This document shows positions 13,812-23,822 of a stretch of DNA of 64,000 nucleotides, piece after piece. This stretch comes from Caecitellus pseudoparvulus (lineage: Eukaryota; Bigyra: Bicosoecida), in contig CBFFRQ010000069.1 of the NCBI GenBank assembly GCA_965644315.1, positions 62,001 through 126,000 of the forward strand. Reading direction: 5' to 3'. The stretch's first letter is position 1; every line of letters starts with the position of its first letter. Both the position numbers and the translations under genes were made by a program. The notes beneath the pieces were generated by a model that was not told the DNA's origin, did no database searches, and worked only from the letters and a program-made list of their open reading frames with translations.

Positions 13812-16800
13812 ATGCCGTCTCGGCGGCGCCCCAGCCGGCGCAGTGTGGGGGAGGACGTCTTGGAGCAGCAGCAGCAAGAGCAGTTGTTGCAGCAGCAGGC
13901 CCTGTGGCTGGCCTCTCAAGACCTGCCCCCCCATGTGCAGGCTGGCAGCACTGCCTTCGGGCAGTACCCCTCCAGCCCGCCAGAGCCAACACCGAGGTCA
14001 GTGGCGGCGGCGGGCAGCCTTACCACTGCGCCGCCCACCCAGGCTTCTGCCTGGGGCGTGGGCCCGTACGGCACATCACATGGTAGCTCTCTGGTGTCCT
14101 TGCCTGACCCGACAGGCGCCTTCCGCAGCAGCTTAGGTGGGGGCAGTGGTCCAAGCTACGGAGGAGGGGAGGGGGTGGAGGGGGGGGGTGCCACCCCCCT
14201 CCCCGTGTACGACGTGTCCCTGTCCGCCACCTGTGTGCGGGACCTGGCCCAGGCGGCCCAGGTACGGCAGGCGGTGCGGGGACGCCCCATCCACTACCCC
14301 TTGCAGGGGGGGGCCGGGTCCGGTGCGCTGGTGACAGGGGGTCGCCCCGTCCCCCCCACCAACGGCATCCACTGCATCGCCAGCGGGGCAGAGGACCCCG
14401 CAGCAGTGGACATCATGCCAGTCGTGCGTCTGGGGCTGGTGCGTGTGGTGGGTGGGCGCCCTGTGCAGTGGGCAACTGCACTCAGCGCACTCCCGACAGC
14501 ACCCCGCCTGGTGCCGGCAGGGGAGCCGTCAGGGGTGGAGGAGGGGGAGGGGGGGGCTCCACTCCCCACGCCCACGGCACAGCAGCTGGCCCTGGAAGAT
14601 GCCGATGGCCACGCTCCAGTGCTGTGTCTGCTCGGCAGTCCGGTGGATGAGGGGGGGGTCGCCACCCTGGACCCCGGCGCAGCGGATGAGGGGGGGCGCG
14701 TCACCTTCACCTGGACGGGCGCGTCCACACACCTGCTGCTGGGGGCTGGCGGCTGCCCCTCCCCCGCCATGCAGGGCGCCGACACGCAGCTGCTGTTCGT
14801 AGTGCAGGTGCTGGCGCTAGGCCGGGGGGGGGCGGAGGCCATCGGCACTGCCTACCTGCCTGCGGTGGCTGTGGCGGCGGCGCCTCAGGGCAGACTGGCG
14901 CAGTGGCTGCCCTTGTGGCTGCCTGGATCCGGACCCAAGGCCCTCTCGCCAAGTGCCTGCCGCCGCCCCCCCCAGTGTTCCGGGTGGGTGCACGTGGCAG
15001 CGTCGGCCGCTCTGGCCATGTTGCCCACACCCCCCCCCACCGCCTTGGCCCCCCACCCCGATGTCGTGGCCCTCACTGTGGCGGTAGCGCAGGTGACGGA
15101 GGGGGGCGAGGGGCAGCGTGTGCTAGACTTGGTGCGTGCGGTGGAAGAGGGGGGGGGGGACGGCTCCCCCGGTGGCCACCCCCCCCACACCCCCTCGCCT
15201 CGCCGCCGCCCCCGCTCCGCCACCACGCGCACCACCCGCCCCCGTGGTATGCGGGCGCCCGTGGATGCCATAGGGCACGATGCAGCGGCCGTGCTGCCGT
15301 ACTTGTCAGGCAGCCCCACGCCCCACCGGACCTCGCGCCGGGCAGCGGCGGTGTACGCCAGCGAACTGCACGGGACACTGCCGCCGCCTCGTGGGCGGTC
15401 CACGGCCTCCCCACGGCGCCCAGCATCGGCAGCCACCCGACGCAGTGGGCGAAGGAGCAGTGGGGGCGGCAGCGCACATGGCGCCACCCACGCTGCCCCC
15501 CGCCTGCGGGAAGGGCCGTTGCGGAAACAGGCCAGTGACCTGCGGCAAACCCTGGCCCGCCTGCGCAGTCAGCTGACACGGGAGCGCACACAGTGCCGCC
15601 GGTTGAAACAACAGGTGTCCACGGCTCGACGACGGGCAGAGGCATCGGCGCTGGCTCTTGCGCCGCCGGGAGGGAAGCCCGGCTCGGCGTCTGCGACCCG
15701 CCGACGGCGCAAGGTGTCGCTGGTCGGCAACACGGTGCTGCCGCCGCCCAGCCCCCGCTCTGCCCAAGCAGCGTCCTTGCTGGCCATGGGCCAGGTGGAT
15801 GAGGCGTCTGTGGTGACTGGCAACTTGGCGCTGGGGCTGGGCGTGCCGCGGCATGTCGTCGGTGCGGCGTTTGGCGGCCCGGCAACCCTCAGCGGCTTGC
15901 CCCACGTCAGTCGCGCTGGAGTGCCACTGGGGCTGGTGGGGGGCCCAGCAGCCCTGCATGCTCGCCTGGCTACGCTGCGGGCGCGGGCTCAGGACAGCCA
16001 CCGGCGCCTGAGCCACCTCATGCTGACCAAGGCGCGTGCAGCGGCAGGTCGCGCTGCGAGCCACGCGGCAAGTCGGGCAACCGTGCTGAAGGCGCTCACC
16101 ACAGTGCATGCGCTGGCAGTGGGGGCGCAGCGTGAAGCGTGGATGCTGGCGGGGCGTGGGCAGGAGGCTGCCTACGCGCCAGTGCTGGACATTCTCGAGG
16201 CGCAGTTTGGCGTGTTCGTGCGGCACTGGCGGCCACTGCGAGACGACGACGACCCGCCCACCTGGCTCGTGCAGGCGGAGGCGGCGGCGGTGCAGAACAC
16301 GGGGGCCACTGCCACACAGCTGTCCCCCCATGCGACACGGGTGCTGTACGTTCCCGCCTTTTGCCGTGCTGCGGAGGCGGCGTTTCCTGGACTGCTGCGG
16401 GACGTTTCTGCGCAGCTGCGGCGGGGCCTGTCGCCCCAGCGGCAACTGCGCCTGGATGGGCTGGCAGACGAGGCGGCGCAGGTGGCGGCGGCACACCAAG
16501 ACGCCGTCATGCAGAAGCAAGTGCTGAGCAAACGCCTGGAGCGGCGGGGCATGGCCGCCCAATCCTCCCTAGCACAGGCGAAGCATCGCTTGGCCCAGGC
16601 GCGTGCTGAGCTGCGTGCAGGGCAGAGTCAGCTGACGGCTGCGTTGCAGGGGGGGCAAGGCATCGCGGAACAAGTGACTCGCTCCATCGACGTCAGCATG
16701 GTGCAGCTGGGGGTGGAGGCGGGCGCGGCGGCTGCTGAGCCGTCAGCGAACTTGACGGACCCCCATGCGTGGTCACGCTCTGCGGCCGCGGCACTGGCGG

Positions 16801-16904
16801 CCTTGCGAGCTGAGATCGCGGGCTTACGCGAAGCTCTTCGAAGGCATCGCAGCCGCACCCACGACGCCCGGCTGGCAGGCACTCTGCTGCGTGGACCAGC
16901 GTGA
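13812..16904 (+). CDS. Large C2-like/coiled-coil protein, possibly centriolar
   Basis: Function not established. One exon of 1030 codons starting at MPSRRRPSRR. The ORF stays open upstream, but that stretch overlaps the divergent promoter. Residues 25-45 are Gln-rich. Residues about 130-450 contain beta-rich segments (VYDVSLSATCVRDL, then later LLFVVQVLAL and IGTAYLPAV) that read like C2-type beta sandwiches. Low-complexity Arg/Ser/Pro sequence follows. Two helical coiled-coil stretches come next, around 575-615 (LARLRSQLTRERTQCRRLKQ) and about 715 to the C terminus, broken by a globular stretch rich in Trp and Asp near 810. C2 plus C-terminal coil recalls CEP120/C2CD3-like centriole proteins, but the match is weak. 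Runs of G interrupt the coding sequence repeatedly. It converges on CCP5 with 61 bp between stop codons. Confidence 0.75.
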   Translation: MPSRRRPSRRSVGEDVLEQQQQEQLLQQQALWLASQDLPPHVQAGSTAFGQYPSSPPEPTPRSVAAAGSLTTAPPTQASAWGVGPYGTSHGSSLVSLPDPTGAFRSSLGGGSGPSYGGGEGVEGGGATPLPVYDVSLSATCVRDLAQAAQVRQAVRGRPIHYPLQGGAGSGALVTGGRPVPPTNGIHCIASGAEDPAAVDIMPVVRLGLVRVVGGRPVQWATALSALPTAPRLVPAGEPSGVEEGEGGAPLPTPTAQQLALEDADGHAPVLCLLGSPVDEGGVATLDPGAADEGGRVTFTWTGASTHLLLGAGGCPSPAMQGADTQLLFVVQVLALGRGGAEAIGTAYLPAVAVAAAPQGRLAQWLPLWLPGSGPKALSPSACRRPPQCSGWVHVAASAALAMLPTPPPTALAPHPDVVALTVAVAQVTEGGEGQRVLDLVRAVEEGGGDGSPGGHPPHTPSPRRRPRSATTRTTRPRGMRAPVDAIGHDAAAVLPYLSGSPTPHRTSRRAAAVYASELHGTLPPPRGRSTASPRRPASAATRRSGRRSSGGGSAHGATHAAPRLREGPLRKQASDLRQTLARLRSQLTRERTQCRRLKQQVSTARRRAEASALALAPPGGKPGSASATRRRRKVSLVGNTVLPPPSPRSAQAASLLAMGQVDEASVVTGNLALGLGVPRHVVGAAFGGPATLSGLPHVSRAGVPLGLVGGPAALHARLATLRARAQDSHRRLSHLMLTKARAAAGRAASHAASRATVLKALTTVHALAVGAQREAWMLAGRGQEAAYAPVLDILEAQFGVFVRHWRPLRDDDDPPTWLVQAEAAAVQNTGATATQLSPHATRVLYVPAFCRAAEAAFPGLLRDVSAQLRRGLSPQRQLRLDGLADEAAQVAAAHQDAVMQKQVLSKRLERRGMAAQSSLAQAKHRLAQARAELRAGQSQLTAALQGGQGIAEQVTRSIDVSMVQLGVEAGAAAAEPSANLTDPHAWSRSAAAALAALRAEIAGLREALRRHRSRTHDARLAGTLLRGPA

Positions 16905-16965
16905 TGTAGAGTTGACTGGCATGGCAGTGGTAAATGCATTGGTTGGGTGGCAACGTAACAGGGCA

Positions 16966-19900
16966 CTATGCTTGGCGGGGAGTCACCGCCACCCAGGTCC
17001 CCCCTCCCCTCCCCTCAGCTGCCTGCATGGCTCGCGCTAGGACGGACTCCGCCCCACCCCCCTTACGGGAGGGGGTCTTGGGACCGCGTCGTGGGGTGCC
17101 TCTGGAGCCGCGTGAGGGGGTGGAGGATGAGGGGGGTGTCGCCCCCCCCCCATCACGGGGGCCACGGGAGCGCACTCGGCTGGGCAGGGGTGGGCCCACT
17201 GGCGCTGGAGTGGCGCCATCGTCATGGCTGGGCGCCTGCTGCGTCCCTGACCGGCGGCGGGTGATGGCAGGGGCCCCCCGCACCCCCCCCCGCACTGCCG
17301 CTCCGGACAGGGTGAGGGACTGCAAGACAGTGGAGGCGGCAGGGGAGTCACCGGCGGCGATGGGCATGTGATGTGGCAGTGATGCACTGCGGGTGTGGGG
17401 GGGCTTGGAGGTTGAGGCGAGGTGCAGGCGACCCCCCCCTCGTGGGCGCTGCGTGCCCCCCCCCTCACTGCGCCCCACAGCCGCCACCCCCAAGTAGGCC
17501 GCAGGGTCGCTGCCGAGGGCTGCGGGTGGTCGCATGCGACCAAGGTGTGCCCTGCGCCCCATGCCCAGGTCGGTGGACTGCCCCGCTGCAATGGGGTGGG
17601 CGGGGGTGTCGGCTGCGGAGAATGGGGCCATGGGGATGTGGCTGCGAGTCAGGGGCATGGGGCGCGGGTCAGCGGCAGCACCATCCCCCTCTGGCGTCGC
17701 GGGCGACACGTCGCGGGGCAGGTCTGGCAACAGGGGGGGGGGTTCACCCGGGCCCAGGGGGGGGGTCAACTCGTTCCCACTCCCGTCAGTGGAGGAGGTG
17801 CCTGAGCCAGTGGGGGAGGGGGGGGTGGGTTCGGCAGGGGGGGTCGGCTTGGACGCCCCCCCCCCTCTTCGACGGGGACCCCCCCCGCGTCTGGGCGGCG
17901 CCCCCCCCACACTGTCCGCCAGTGCCGCATCAGACGGCGGCGGCAACCCCGCCGCCACCGCCACCCGTCGCCGTGCCCACCGATGCAACGCCTCCAAACT
18001 GCCCCACACACTGGTGCGTAGGCGGGAGGTGGCGCCAGGCAGGCCGCCTGACAACTCCACCATGGCCAGGGCCAAACCCCGCCCCACACCAGCGAAGGCG
18101 GCGGGGGGGTCGTGTGGACACGTGCCCCATGAGCATGTGCATGTGGCTGTGGCTGAGACGAGGTGGGGTGCAGTGCCCCCCCCCTCCCCTGCCACGGCGT
18201 GGTGGGCAGGGTACAGCGGCACTTCCACTGGCGTGGTGGCGTGTGCCGGTGGCGTGCATGGGAAGCCGAAGGGGGGCGTGTTCCGTGTTCCGGTCGAGGG
18301 CGGCTGCAACGAGCCCACTTGGCACAGGTAGGGCCGGTGCAGGGGCTGGGCTGTCAGGAGGGGCAGGGGGGCGGTGCCTGCTGCGACGGCGGAGATGGGG
18401 GGCTTCTTCGAGGGGGGGTCAGGCGCTCCGGGAGGGGGCCTCCAGCGACACCCACCCCCCATGCCCGGCAGGGGGTACACCTGACTCAGGAGGGGCGCAC
18501 TGGCCCGGGGGCACTGGATGACAGTGGTGGCTCCGGAGGGGGGGGGTGGGGGCGTGTCGGCACCCCCCCATCCACCCCCCGCCACCCCCCCCTCCAGGGC
18601 TACGCAGGGGGGCGGTCCCCATGAACGATGCAGCAGTGGCAGCGAGGCCTTTAGGGGAGGGGGGCCGAGGGGCTTGTGGTGTGACGACGGGTGGGCCGGT
18701 GCATGGGCCCACCCCCTCCAGCATGGGCCCATGCAGCGCCGGCGCCGCATACGCCCGTGCAAAGACTCGTGTGTGCGACAGCAGGTTGCAGCTGCCCTCC
18801 ACCGTGTACGCGTGAGGCACGCGCAGCTCCTTCCACATCCACACACGCCCGGCACCGGCCTTGTTGCCTTCGGTCTTGGCCGTAATACGCGCCTTGAAGG
18901 CGCCCCACTCCCGATTGATCCGCACCGCCTCCGCATCCGGCAGCAGCGCAGTGCCGCACCCGAAGGACAGCCCACGAGGCACGGGCTGCCGCTGCAACGC
19001 CCAAGGATCCACCACTCCCGCCACGTCAGCGGCCCACAACTCACGGAAGTCAGGGGTGCCGCGGGTGTACCCCGGGGAGGGGGTGGCAGGGGGGGTGTCA
19101 CCCCCCCCTCCACTGACGGCGGAGGCCTTGCCCAAGACATCTGAGCCGTATGGCGTGGCGTAGGCTGCGCGCTTGGAGGGGGGTTTGGGCCCCCCCTCCA
19201 CCCCCCTCCGAGCCGCCAGGCTGCGGCCATACCCACACGCGTCTGCGTTGAACTGCGGTGCGTGCAGCTGCAGCAGGTTCGTGAACACTAGGCTACGAGC
19301 CTCCAGGGGGGGGTTGGTCGCGTTGGCCAGGGTGTAGCACCCTCGCCGGGCGGTGTAGCCGTGCAGGTCCAAGCACATCCACAGGCCAGGCGGCGTGGAG
19401 GGTGTGTCTGCGGCACCCCCCCCCACCCCGCCGCGCACACGCCGAGCACTGCTGGCTGTCGCAGCCATGGCGGAAGCGCGTTGCAGGGCACCGCCCCCTC
19501 CACGCCGCCCAGTGCGGCTGCGCTGGCTGCGGGAGCTGGGCGGAGTGGAGGGGGGCGGCGTGCCTTCGATGAAACGCTCCCGAAACGCGCGGAGTGACTC
19601 CGGCGGCGCCGGCGCACACGTCGCAGCGAGGTGCTTGAGCAGCTCCCGCACAGCGTGGATGCTGGGTGCTTTTGACGGGTGCGGCGCAGCGTACTGCCGG
19701 TTCAAATTGACGCCCAGCGTGTCGGTGCGGAAGTGCCCCCAGAACACGCCGTCGGGGTTCAGCATGGGCACGACGTTGAAGAGGAAGCGCTGGCGCAGTG
19801 CGCGGGCATAGGGGTTGCGAGGCTGCAGCAGGAACGCTAGCAGCCCGTGCAGCATGTAGCTCGCTGCCGTTTCACCCGGGTGCACCCTGGCGCCGATGTA

Positions 19901-20736
19901 GATGGCTGTGCGGCCGGGGAAGCGGTGTGGGCGGGGCGTGTCGGCGTCAGGGAAGAGGCCAGGCAGACGTGGCTGGCGATCAGGTGCGATGCCCTGCAGC
20001 GCTGTGATGGTGAGCAGCTCCACCCGCCGCCCCTCAAGGCTGTGTGTGAGCAGTTCCCGGTGGTAGTACACACCCTGGCCTGGGGGGGGGTCAGCGGCAC
20101 GGCGGCGGCCTCGGCGTGCCGCCGCTGCTGCTGTGGCTGCTGCCGCGCTGCCTGGCACACCTGCGTTGCCGATGGCTTTGTCGATGTTGCCCAACAAGCG
20201 CTGGCAGTCGCAGTAGCTGAACGGGTAGTATAGGGCAAAGTGCACTTCGTCAGAGGAGAGGAAAGTGTAGGTGAACTTGACACTGAGCGCGCCGCCAGCA
20301 TGCAGGCCGAACTCCACTGGCTGCTCCAGTCTGTCGTGCAGTGAGGGGGGGGGGGCTGCGTGCCTGGGCGTGCCTGCGGAAATCGAATGCACACTCACCT
20401 CTCCCAGTCTGCGCTGCGCTCCACGACGCGCACGAGGGGGCGCAGGTCCGTATTGTACACCTTTGAAATCTGGTGCATGCCTTCGATAGTCACTCGGATC
20501 GTGCGGCCAGGTGACCCGCCGCTCACGGCGAAGTGGTACCACACTCGAAACGGCACTTCGGCAGGCGTGCCGGCGCACTCTGGCGCAGGGGCCACGGTGA
20601 AGGTGCCCGCCTCCACGCCCGCCACGGCAGAGCCCAGGTTGCCACCGTCGAAATCCGCCCGGAAGGTGAGGTTGCCGCATCGCCACCGCATGTGCGCCTT
20701 GGCGGGGTGCACTGCAGCACATGCTGGCGGCTCCAT
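16966..20736 (-). CDS. AGBL5: Cytosolic carboxypeptidase CCP5/AGBL5-like tubulin deglutamylase
   Basis: M14 metallocarboxypeptidase that removes glutamate side chains from tubulin; CCP5 acts on the branch-point residue. Exons are 20736-20399, 20330-18481 and 18350-16966 (introns of 68 and 130 bp; phases 2 and 1 match), giving 1190 residues. The N-terminal beta domain contains LTFRADFDGGNLGSAV and DLRPLVRVVE. Catalytic features: zinc ligands H263 and E266 in ARVHPGET, second His about 436 in DLHGYTARRG, substrate-binding MLNPDG and GVNLNRQY, and catalytic Glu about 624 in YTVEGS. The helix AFAGVGRGLALAMVEL follows the second intron, as expected for the family end. The remaining roughly 350 residues are Gly/Pro/Arg-rich low complexity, with a second low-complexity insert between 360 and 430. 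The third-exon join is inferred from phase and the family helix. Confidence 0.9.
20375..20383 (-). promoter_or_regulatory. Recurring 9-mer ATTTCCGCA inside CCP5 intron 1
   Basis: An exact copy on the CCP5 coding strand lies within the first intron (20331-20398). Its role there is unknown. It might mark an internal transcription start, or be chance. Confidence 0.2.
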
Positions 20737-21093
20737 GGCCAGTGCTGCTCGCAGTGCTCTGCCACCCCGCGCAGGGGGGTGGCAGGAGGGCAGCACACGC
20801 GGCTGTCCTGTGTGGACAGCCGCGAGGTCGGCGGGGTGGGCGTGCGTCGTGGGAATTGCACGGAAGGGCTGGCTGTGCCGGCTGTGGCGAGTTGGAAGGT
20901 TGCCAGGGCACGCGCACAGCAGTGAGCTGAGGTGCACACATTCGCGTGTGTGTGTGTACTTGGTTCCTCGTCTGCTCGAATGTGTGCCCCCTGCGCTGCG
21001 CACGCTGTTGCCGCCTGCAGGCTCGCCTTCGCCACAGGAGCGCGTGTTGACCGGCGTTGTGTGGTGGTCAAATTCCGCGATCTCCCCGTCTCC
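20737..21093. other. Divergent promoter region, CCP5 and small beta-rich protein gene
   Basis: 357 bp between divergent starts. It contains an inverted repeat around 20801-20825 (ggctgtcctgtg facing cacagccgcg-type sequence) and a short GT run at 20945-20957. No coding sequence is supported. Confidence 0.4.
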
Positions 21094-21783
21094 ATGGCCA
21101 GCACACCCACCATGACGCCCATGGGGCTCAACATGGGGGACGCAGTTATGACAAGCATGGGCAACGGCGTCGTGCGGGGCTTTGACGGCGACAAGGTGGT
21201 GGTGCAGTACCCCTTGTGAGTGCACGCTGTGGTGACAAGCACGCCCACCACGCCAAGACATACGACCTTGCACTCCCCCCTGCGCAGTGGCGTGGGGTAC
21301 CTGCGCGCGGCCAGTGTGGAGGCTGACAGCCCCACCGCCTCCGGCGCCCAGCAGGAGGTGGTCATCACCAGTGGCCAGTCCGGCGCGAAACGCAGGGCGT
21401 TTGCGTCGCTGTGCATCGGCACCAGCGGCAGCACGCCCCCCGGCCCGCTCAGCATCCACACGCCCCCTGCGTCGTTTGCTGGCAGCGCAGTGGATGGAGA
21501 AGGCGACGTTTCCATCGGCGGGCACTCCGCTCTGCCTGGTGCAGGGATGGCCATGCCGCAAGCAGCTGCGGCGGTGCCCAGCCCCCTGTCCACGGGCAGC
21601 TGGGCCCAGCCCACTGCCACGTCCGCTGCCGCGCCACTGCAGGGGTTGGTGAAGCCCACCCCTGGCTCGTCGGCCAAGTGGGTGGCCACTCAGATGTACC
21701 CCAGCTCCGGGGAGGTGCCGTCCGCGGGGGGTGAGGGGCAGGCAATGCGCACCGCACGCGGCAGCTCCAAGCGCCGGCGGTGA
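21094..21783 (+). CDS. Small protein with SH3-like N-terminal motif, unknown function
   Basis: Exons 21094-21215 and 21288-21783 (72-bp intron, phase 2) give 205 residues. The splice rebuilds a continuous beta-rich block, VVRGFDGDKVVVQYP joined to FGVGYLRAASVE (residues 28-55). This block has the look of a small SH3/Tudor-like barrel: G-x-G-V-V turn, charged hairpin, then Y-L. The rest is Ser/Ala/Pro-rich and probably disordered, ending in a basic KRRR tail that could be a nuclear signal. No named family is assigned. It lies 357 bp from the divergent CCP5 start and is followed by QTRT1 on the same strand. Confidence 0.7.
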
Positions 21784-22050
21784 GGCATGCCCCTGCCCCC
21801 CCATGCGTTGGGCCAGTGGGTGCGCATGGCCTGCTCCCCATGTCACTTTGCCTTGACGTAGAGCCAGGCAACGGGGGCTTGAACAGCGGCTGGACCCCCA
21901 TGCCCAGCCTTTGTGACACCCCCCCTCACGCCGTTCTGGGGGGATGCGCGCACAGCACATTTGAGTACATTTTCAATACACCTCATGCGACGTGCAGCGC
22001 TCAGCTGGCCTGGCCAGGGTGCAGCAGAGCGCAGGCAGGGCGTGCATGCA

Positions 22051-22059
22051 ATTTCCGCA
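22051..22059 (+). promoter_or_regulatory. Recurring 9-mer ATTTCCGCA before QTRT1
   Basis: The 9-mer ends 13 bases before the in-frame ATG at 22073, a spacing like that seen before PEX19 (17) and THYN1 (14). This favours use of the 22073 start for at least some transcripts. Confidence 0.4.
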
Positions 22060-22072
22060 CCACGCCCGTGGC

Positions 22073-23647
22073 ATGGTGTCCCCCGCTCCGCTGGCCCGAA
22101 CCTTCGCTGCATCTCTCGCACGGGCGAGCACTGCACTTGTACATCCACGGGGGCAGTTGCACCCCCTTCGCTCGCCAGCCGCGCTCGTGACAGGCATGGC
22201 GAGCACAGCAGCGCAGCCTGGCTCCGTCACGGTGTGCGGCCCAGCCCTCACCTTCACGCTGCAGGCCACCTGCGGCAAGGCACGGGCGTGTTCCCTGGCC
22301 ATGCGGCACGGCAGTGTGGACACGCCCGTGTTCATGCCTGTGGGCACGCAAGGCACCATCAAGGGGCTGACCCCTGAAGAGGTCGCAACGCACCCCCTGG
22401 ACTGCCAAATCATCCTGGGCAACACGTACCACCTGGGAAACAGGCCGGGGGGTGACGCGGTGCAGGCGCTGGGGGGCCTGCACGACATGATGGGGTGGGA
22501 CCGCTGCATCCTCACCGACTCGGGCGGCTTCCAAATGGTGTCCCTGCTGCACCTGGCGGAAATCACAGAGGAAGGCGTGAACTTCCAATCCCCCGCAGAC
22601 GGCAGCCACATGCTGCTGACGCCGGAAATGTCCATGGCCCTGCAGAACCAAATCGGCAGCGACATCATGATGGCGCTGGATGACGTCGTGGACGCCAAGA
22701 CGGTGGACGCGGAGCGTTTCAGGGAGGCCTGCTTCCGCACGCTGCGTTGGATTGACCGCTGCATCGCCGCACACAAGCGCAAGGAGGAGCAGAACTTGTT
22801 CGGCATCGTGCAGGGGGGGCTGGATGTCTCCCCTGGCGGCCTGCGGGACATCTGCCTGGAGGGCATGTTGAAACGCGACGCTGACTTGCCAGGCTACGCC
22901 ATTGGCGGGCTGGCTGGCGGCGAAGACAAGAACGACTTCTGGAGGGTGGTGGCGCACTGCTGCGACGCCCTGCCCGCTCACAAACCCAGGTACTTGATGG
23001 GAGTGGGCTACCCGCTGGACCTCGTCGTCTGCTCTGCGCTGGGCGTGGACATGTACGACTGTGTGTACCCGACACGCACAGGGCGTTTCGGCACGGCGCT
23101 CGTGCCGTGGGGCCTGCTCAAACTGAAGGCGTCTGCCTGCGCAGTGGACCCGCGCCCCATCGACCCCACCTGCCCATGTGCCACCTGTCGCAACTACTCC
23201 CGTGCCACCCTGCACGGGCTGTTGAAGTCTGACGTGGCGGCGGCGCAGCTGGTGACGCAGCACAACATCGCGTACATGCTGCGCTTGACACGTGGCATGC
23301 GCAAGGCAGTGCAGGAGGGCGCCTATCCCGACTTCGTGCGGGCCTTCATGCGGGGCATGTTCCCCACGGGCCACACTGACGTGCCCAAGTGGGTGCATGA
23401 TGCGCTCGCCCACGTCAGCATTGACTTGGGGCAGTGGGACGACCAGGACCCCCTGGCCAAGCGCTTCCTGGACCAAGTCCCGCGCGGGGGGAAGAAAGGC
23501 GACCCGGCTGTGGCACTGCCCCCCTGCCCGCTCATGGCTGCAGCCAAGCCCGCCCTGCCCACTAAGGCTGCCAAGCGCAAGGCGGTGAAGCGGCCGCCGC
23601 CTGGCACACGCCAGGCATCAGCGCCCAAGAAGCCTCGGGGGGAGTGA
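22073..23647 (+). CDS. QTRT1: Queuine tRNA-ribosyltransferase catalytic subunit
   Basis: Exchanges guanine-34 for queuine in tRNAs with GUN anticodons. The core enzyme begins at the Met at 22196 (MASTAAQPGSV), giving 483 residues. An upstream in-frame Met at 22073 adds 41 residues rich in Ala, Arg, Ser and Leu with almost no acid, resembling a mitochondrial presequence; I give the longer form because the promoter-like motif sits just before it. Numbering from 22196: the TDSGGFQ motif carries the catalytic Asp (108), GVDMYDCVYPTRTGRFG (from about 283) contains the nucleophilic Asp region, and the zinc site is C-P-C-x2-C (about 325) with a downstream His in TQHN. The last 60 residues are a basic Lys/Pro/Ala extension beyond the usual fold. 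Single exon. Confidence 0.95.
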   Translation: MVSPAPLARTFAASLARASTALVHPRGQLHPLRSPAALVTGMASTAAQPGSVTVCGPALTFTLQATCGKARACSLAMRHGSVDTPVFMPVGTQGTIKGLTPEEVATHPLDCQIILGNTYHLGNRPGGDAVQALGGLHDMMGWDRCILTDSGGFQMVSLLHLAEITEEGVNFQSPADGSHMLLTPEMSMALQNQIGSDIMMALDDVVDAKTVDAERFREACFRTLRWIDRCIAAHKRKEEQNLFGIVQGGLDVSPGGLRDICLEGMLKRDADLPGYAIGGLAGGEDKNDFWRVVAHCCDALPAHKPRYLMGVGYPLDLVVCSALGVDMYDCVYPTRTGRFGTALVPWGLLKLKASACAVDPRPIDPTCPCATCRNYSRATLHGLLKSDVAAAQLVTQHNIAYMLRLTRGMRKAVQEGAYPDFVRAFMRGMFPTGHTDVPKWVHDALAHVSIDLGQWDDQDPLAKRFLDQVPRGGKKGDPAVALPPCPLMAAAKPALPTKAAKRKAVKRPPPGTRQASAPKKPRGE

Positions 23648-23796
23648 CTCGCCATGCACAGCTCGCGGGAGCAAGCACTCCCTTAGCACACACTCAACAA
23701 TGCACAACTACCTGACCGGCGCTCCACGGGCATGCTCTGTGCACAGGTCCTGATTTGGGCCGACACACTCCCAGCGTTGAGCGGGTGTGGCCGTCA

Positions 23797-23805
23797 ATTT
23801 CCGCA
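23797..23805 (+). promoter_or_regulatory. Recurring 9-mer ATTTCCGCA before PEX19
   Basis: Exact copy 17 bases before the PEX19 ATG at 23823, same orientation as the QTRT1 and THYN1 copies. Confidence 0.4.
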
Positions 23806-23822
23806 GGCACACCGGCACAGGC

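Noticed and set aside
15306-16562. 418-codon minus-strand ORF
   Set aside because: Antisense of the C2-like/coiled-coil gene; Arg/His/Gln-rich without recognisable structure.
20395-21960. 521-codon minus-strand ORF spanning the small-protein gene
   Set aside because: Only its last ~115 codons (20736-20399) are real: they are CCP5 exon 1. The upstream part is antisense to the spliced small protein and has no domain; it is a GC-rich shadow.
22001-23476. 491-codon minus-strand ORF
   Set aside because: Exact antisense of QTRT1. His/Val/Gln-rich composition typical of the shadow frame of a GC3-rich gene.
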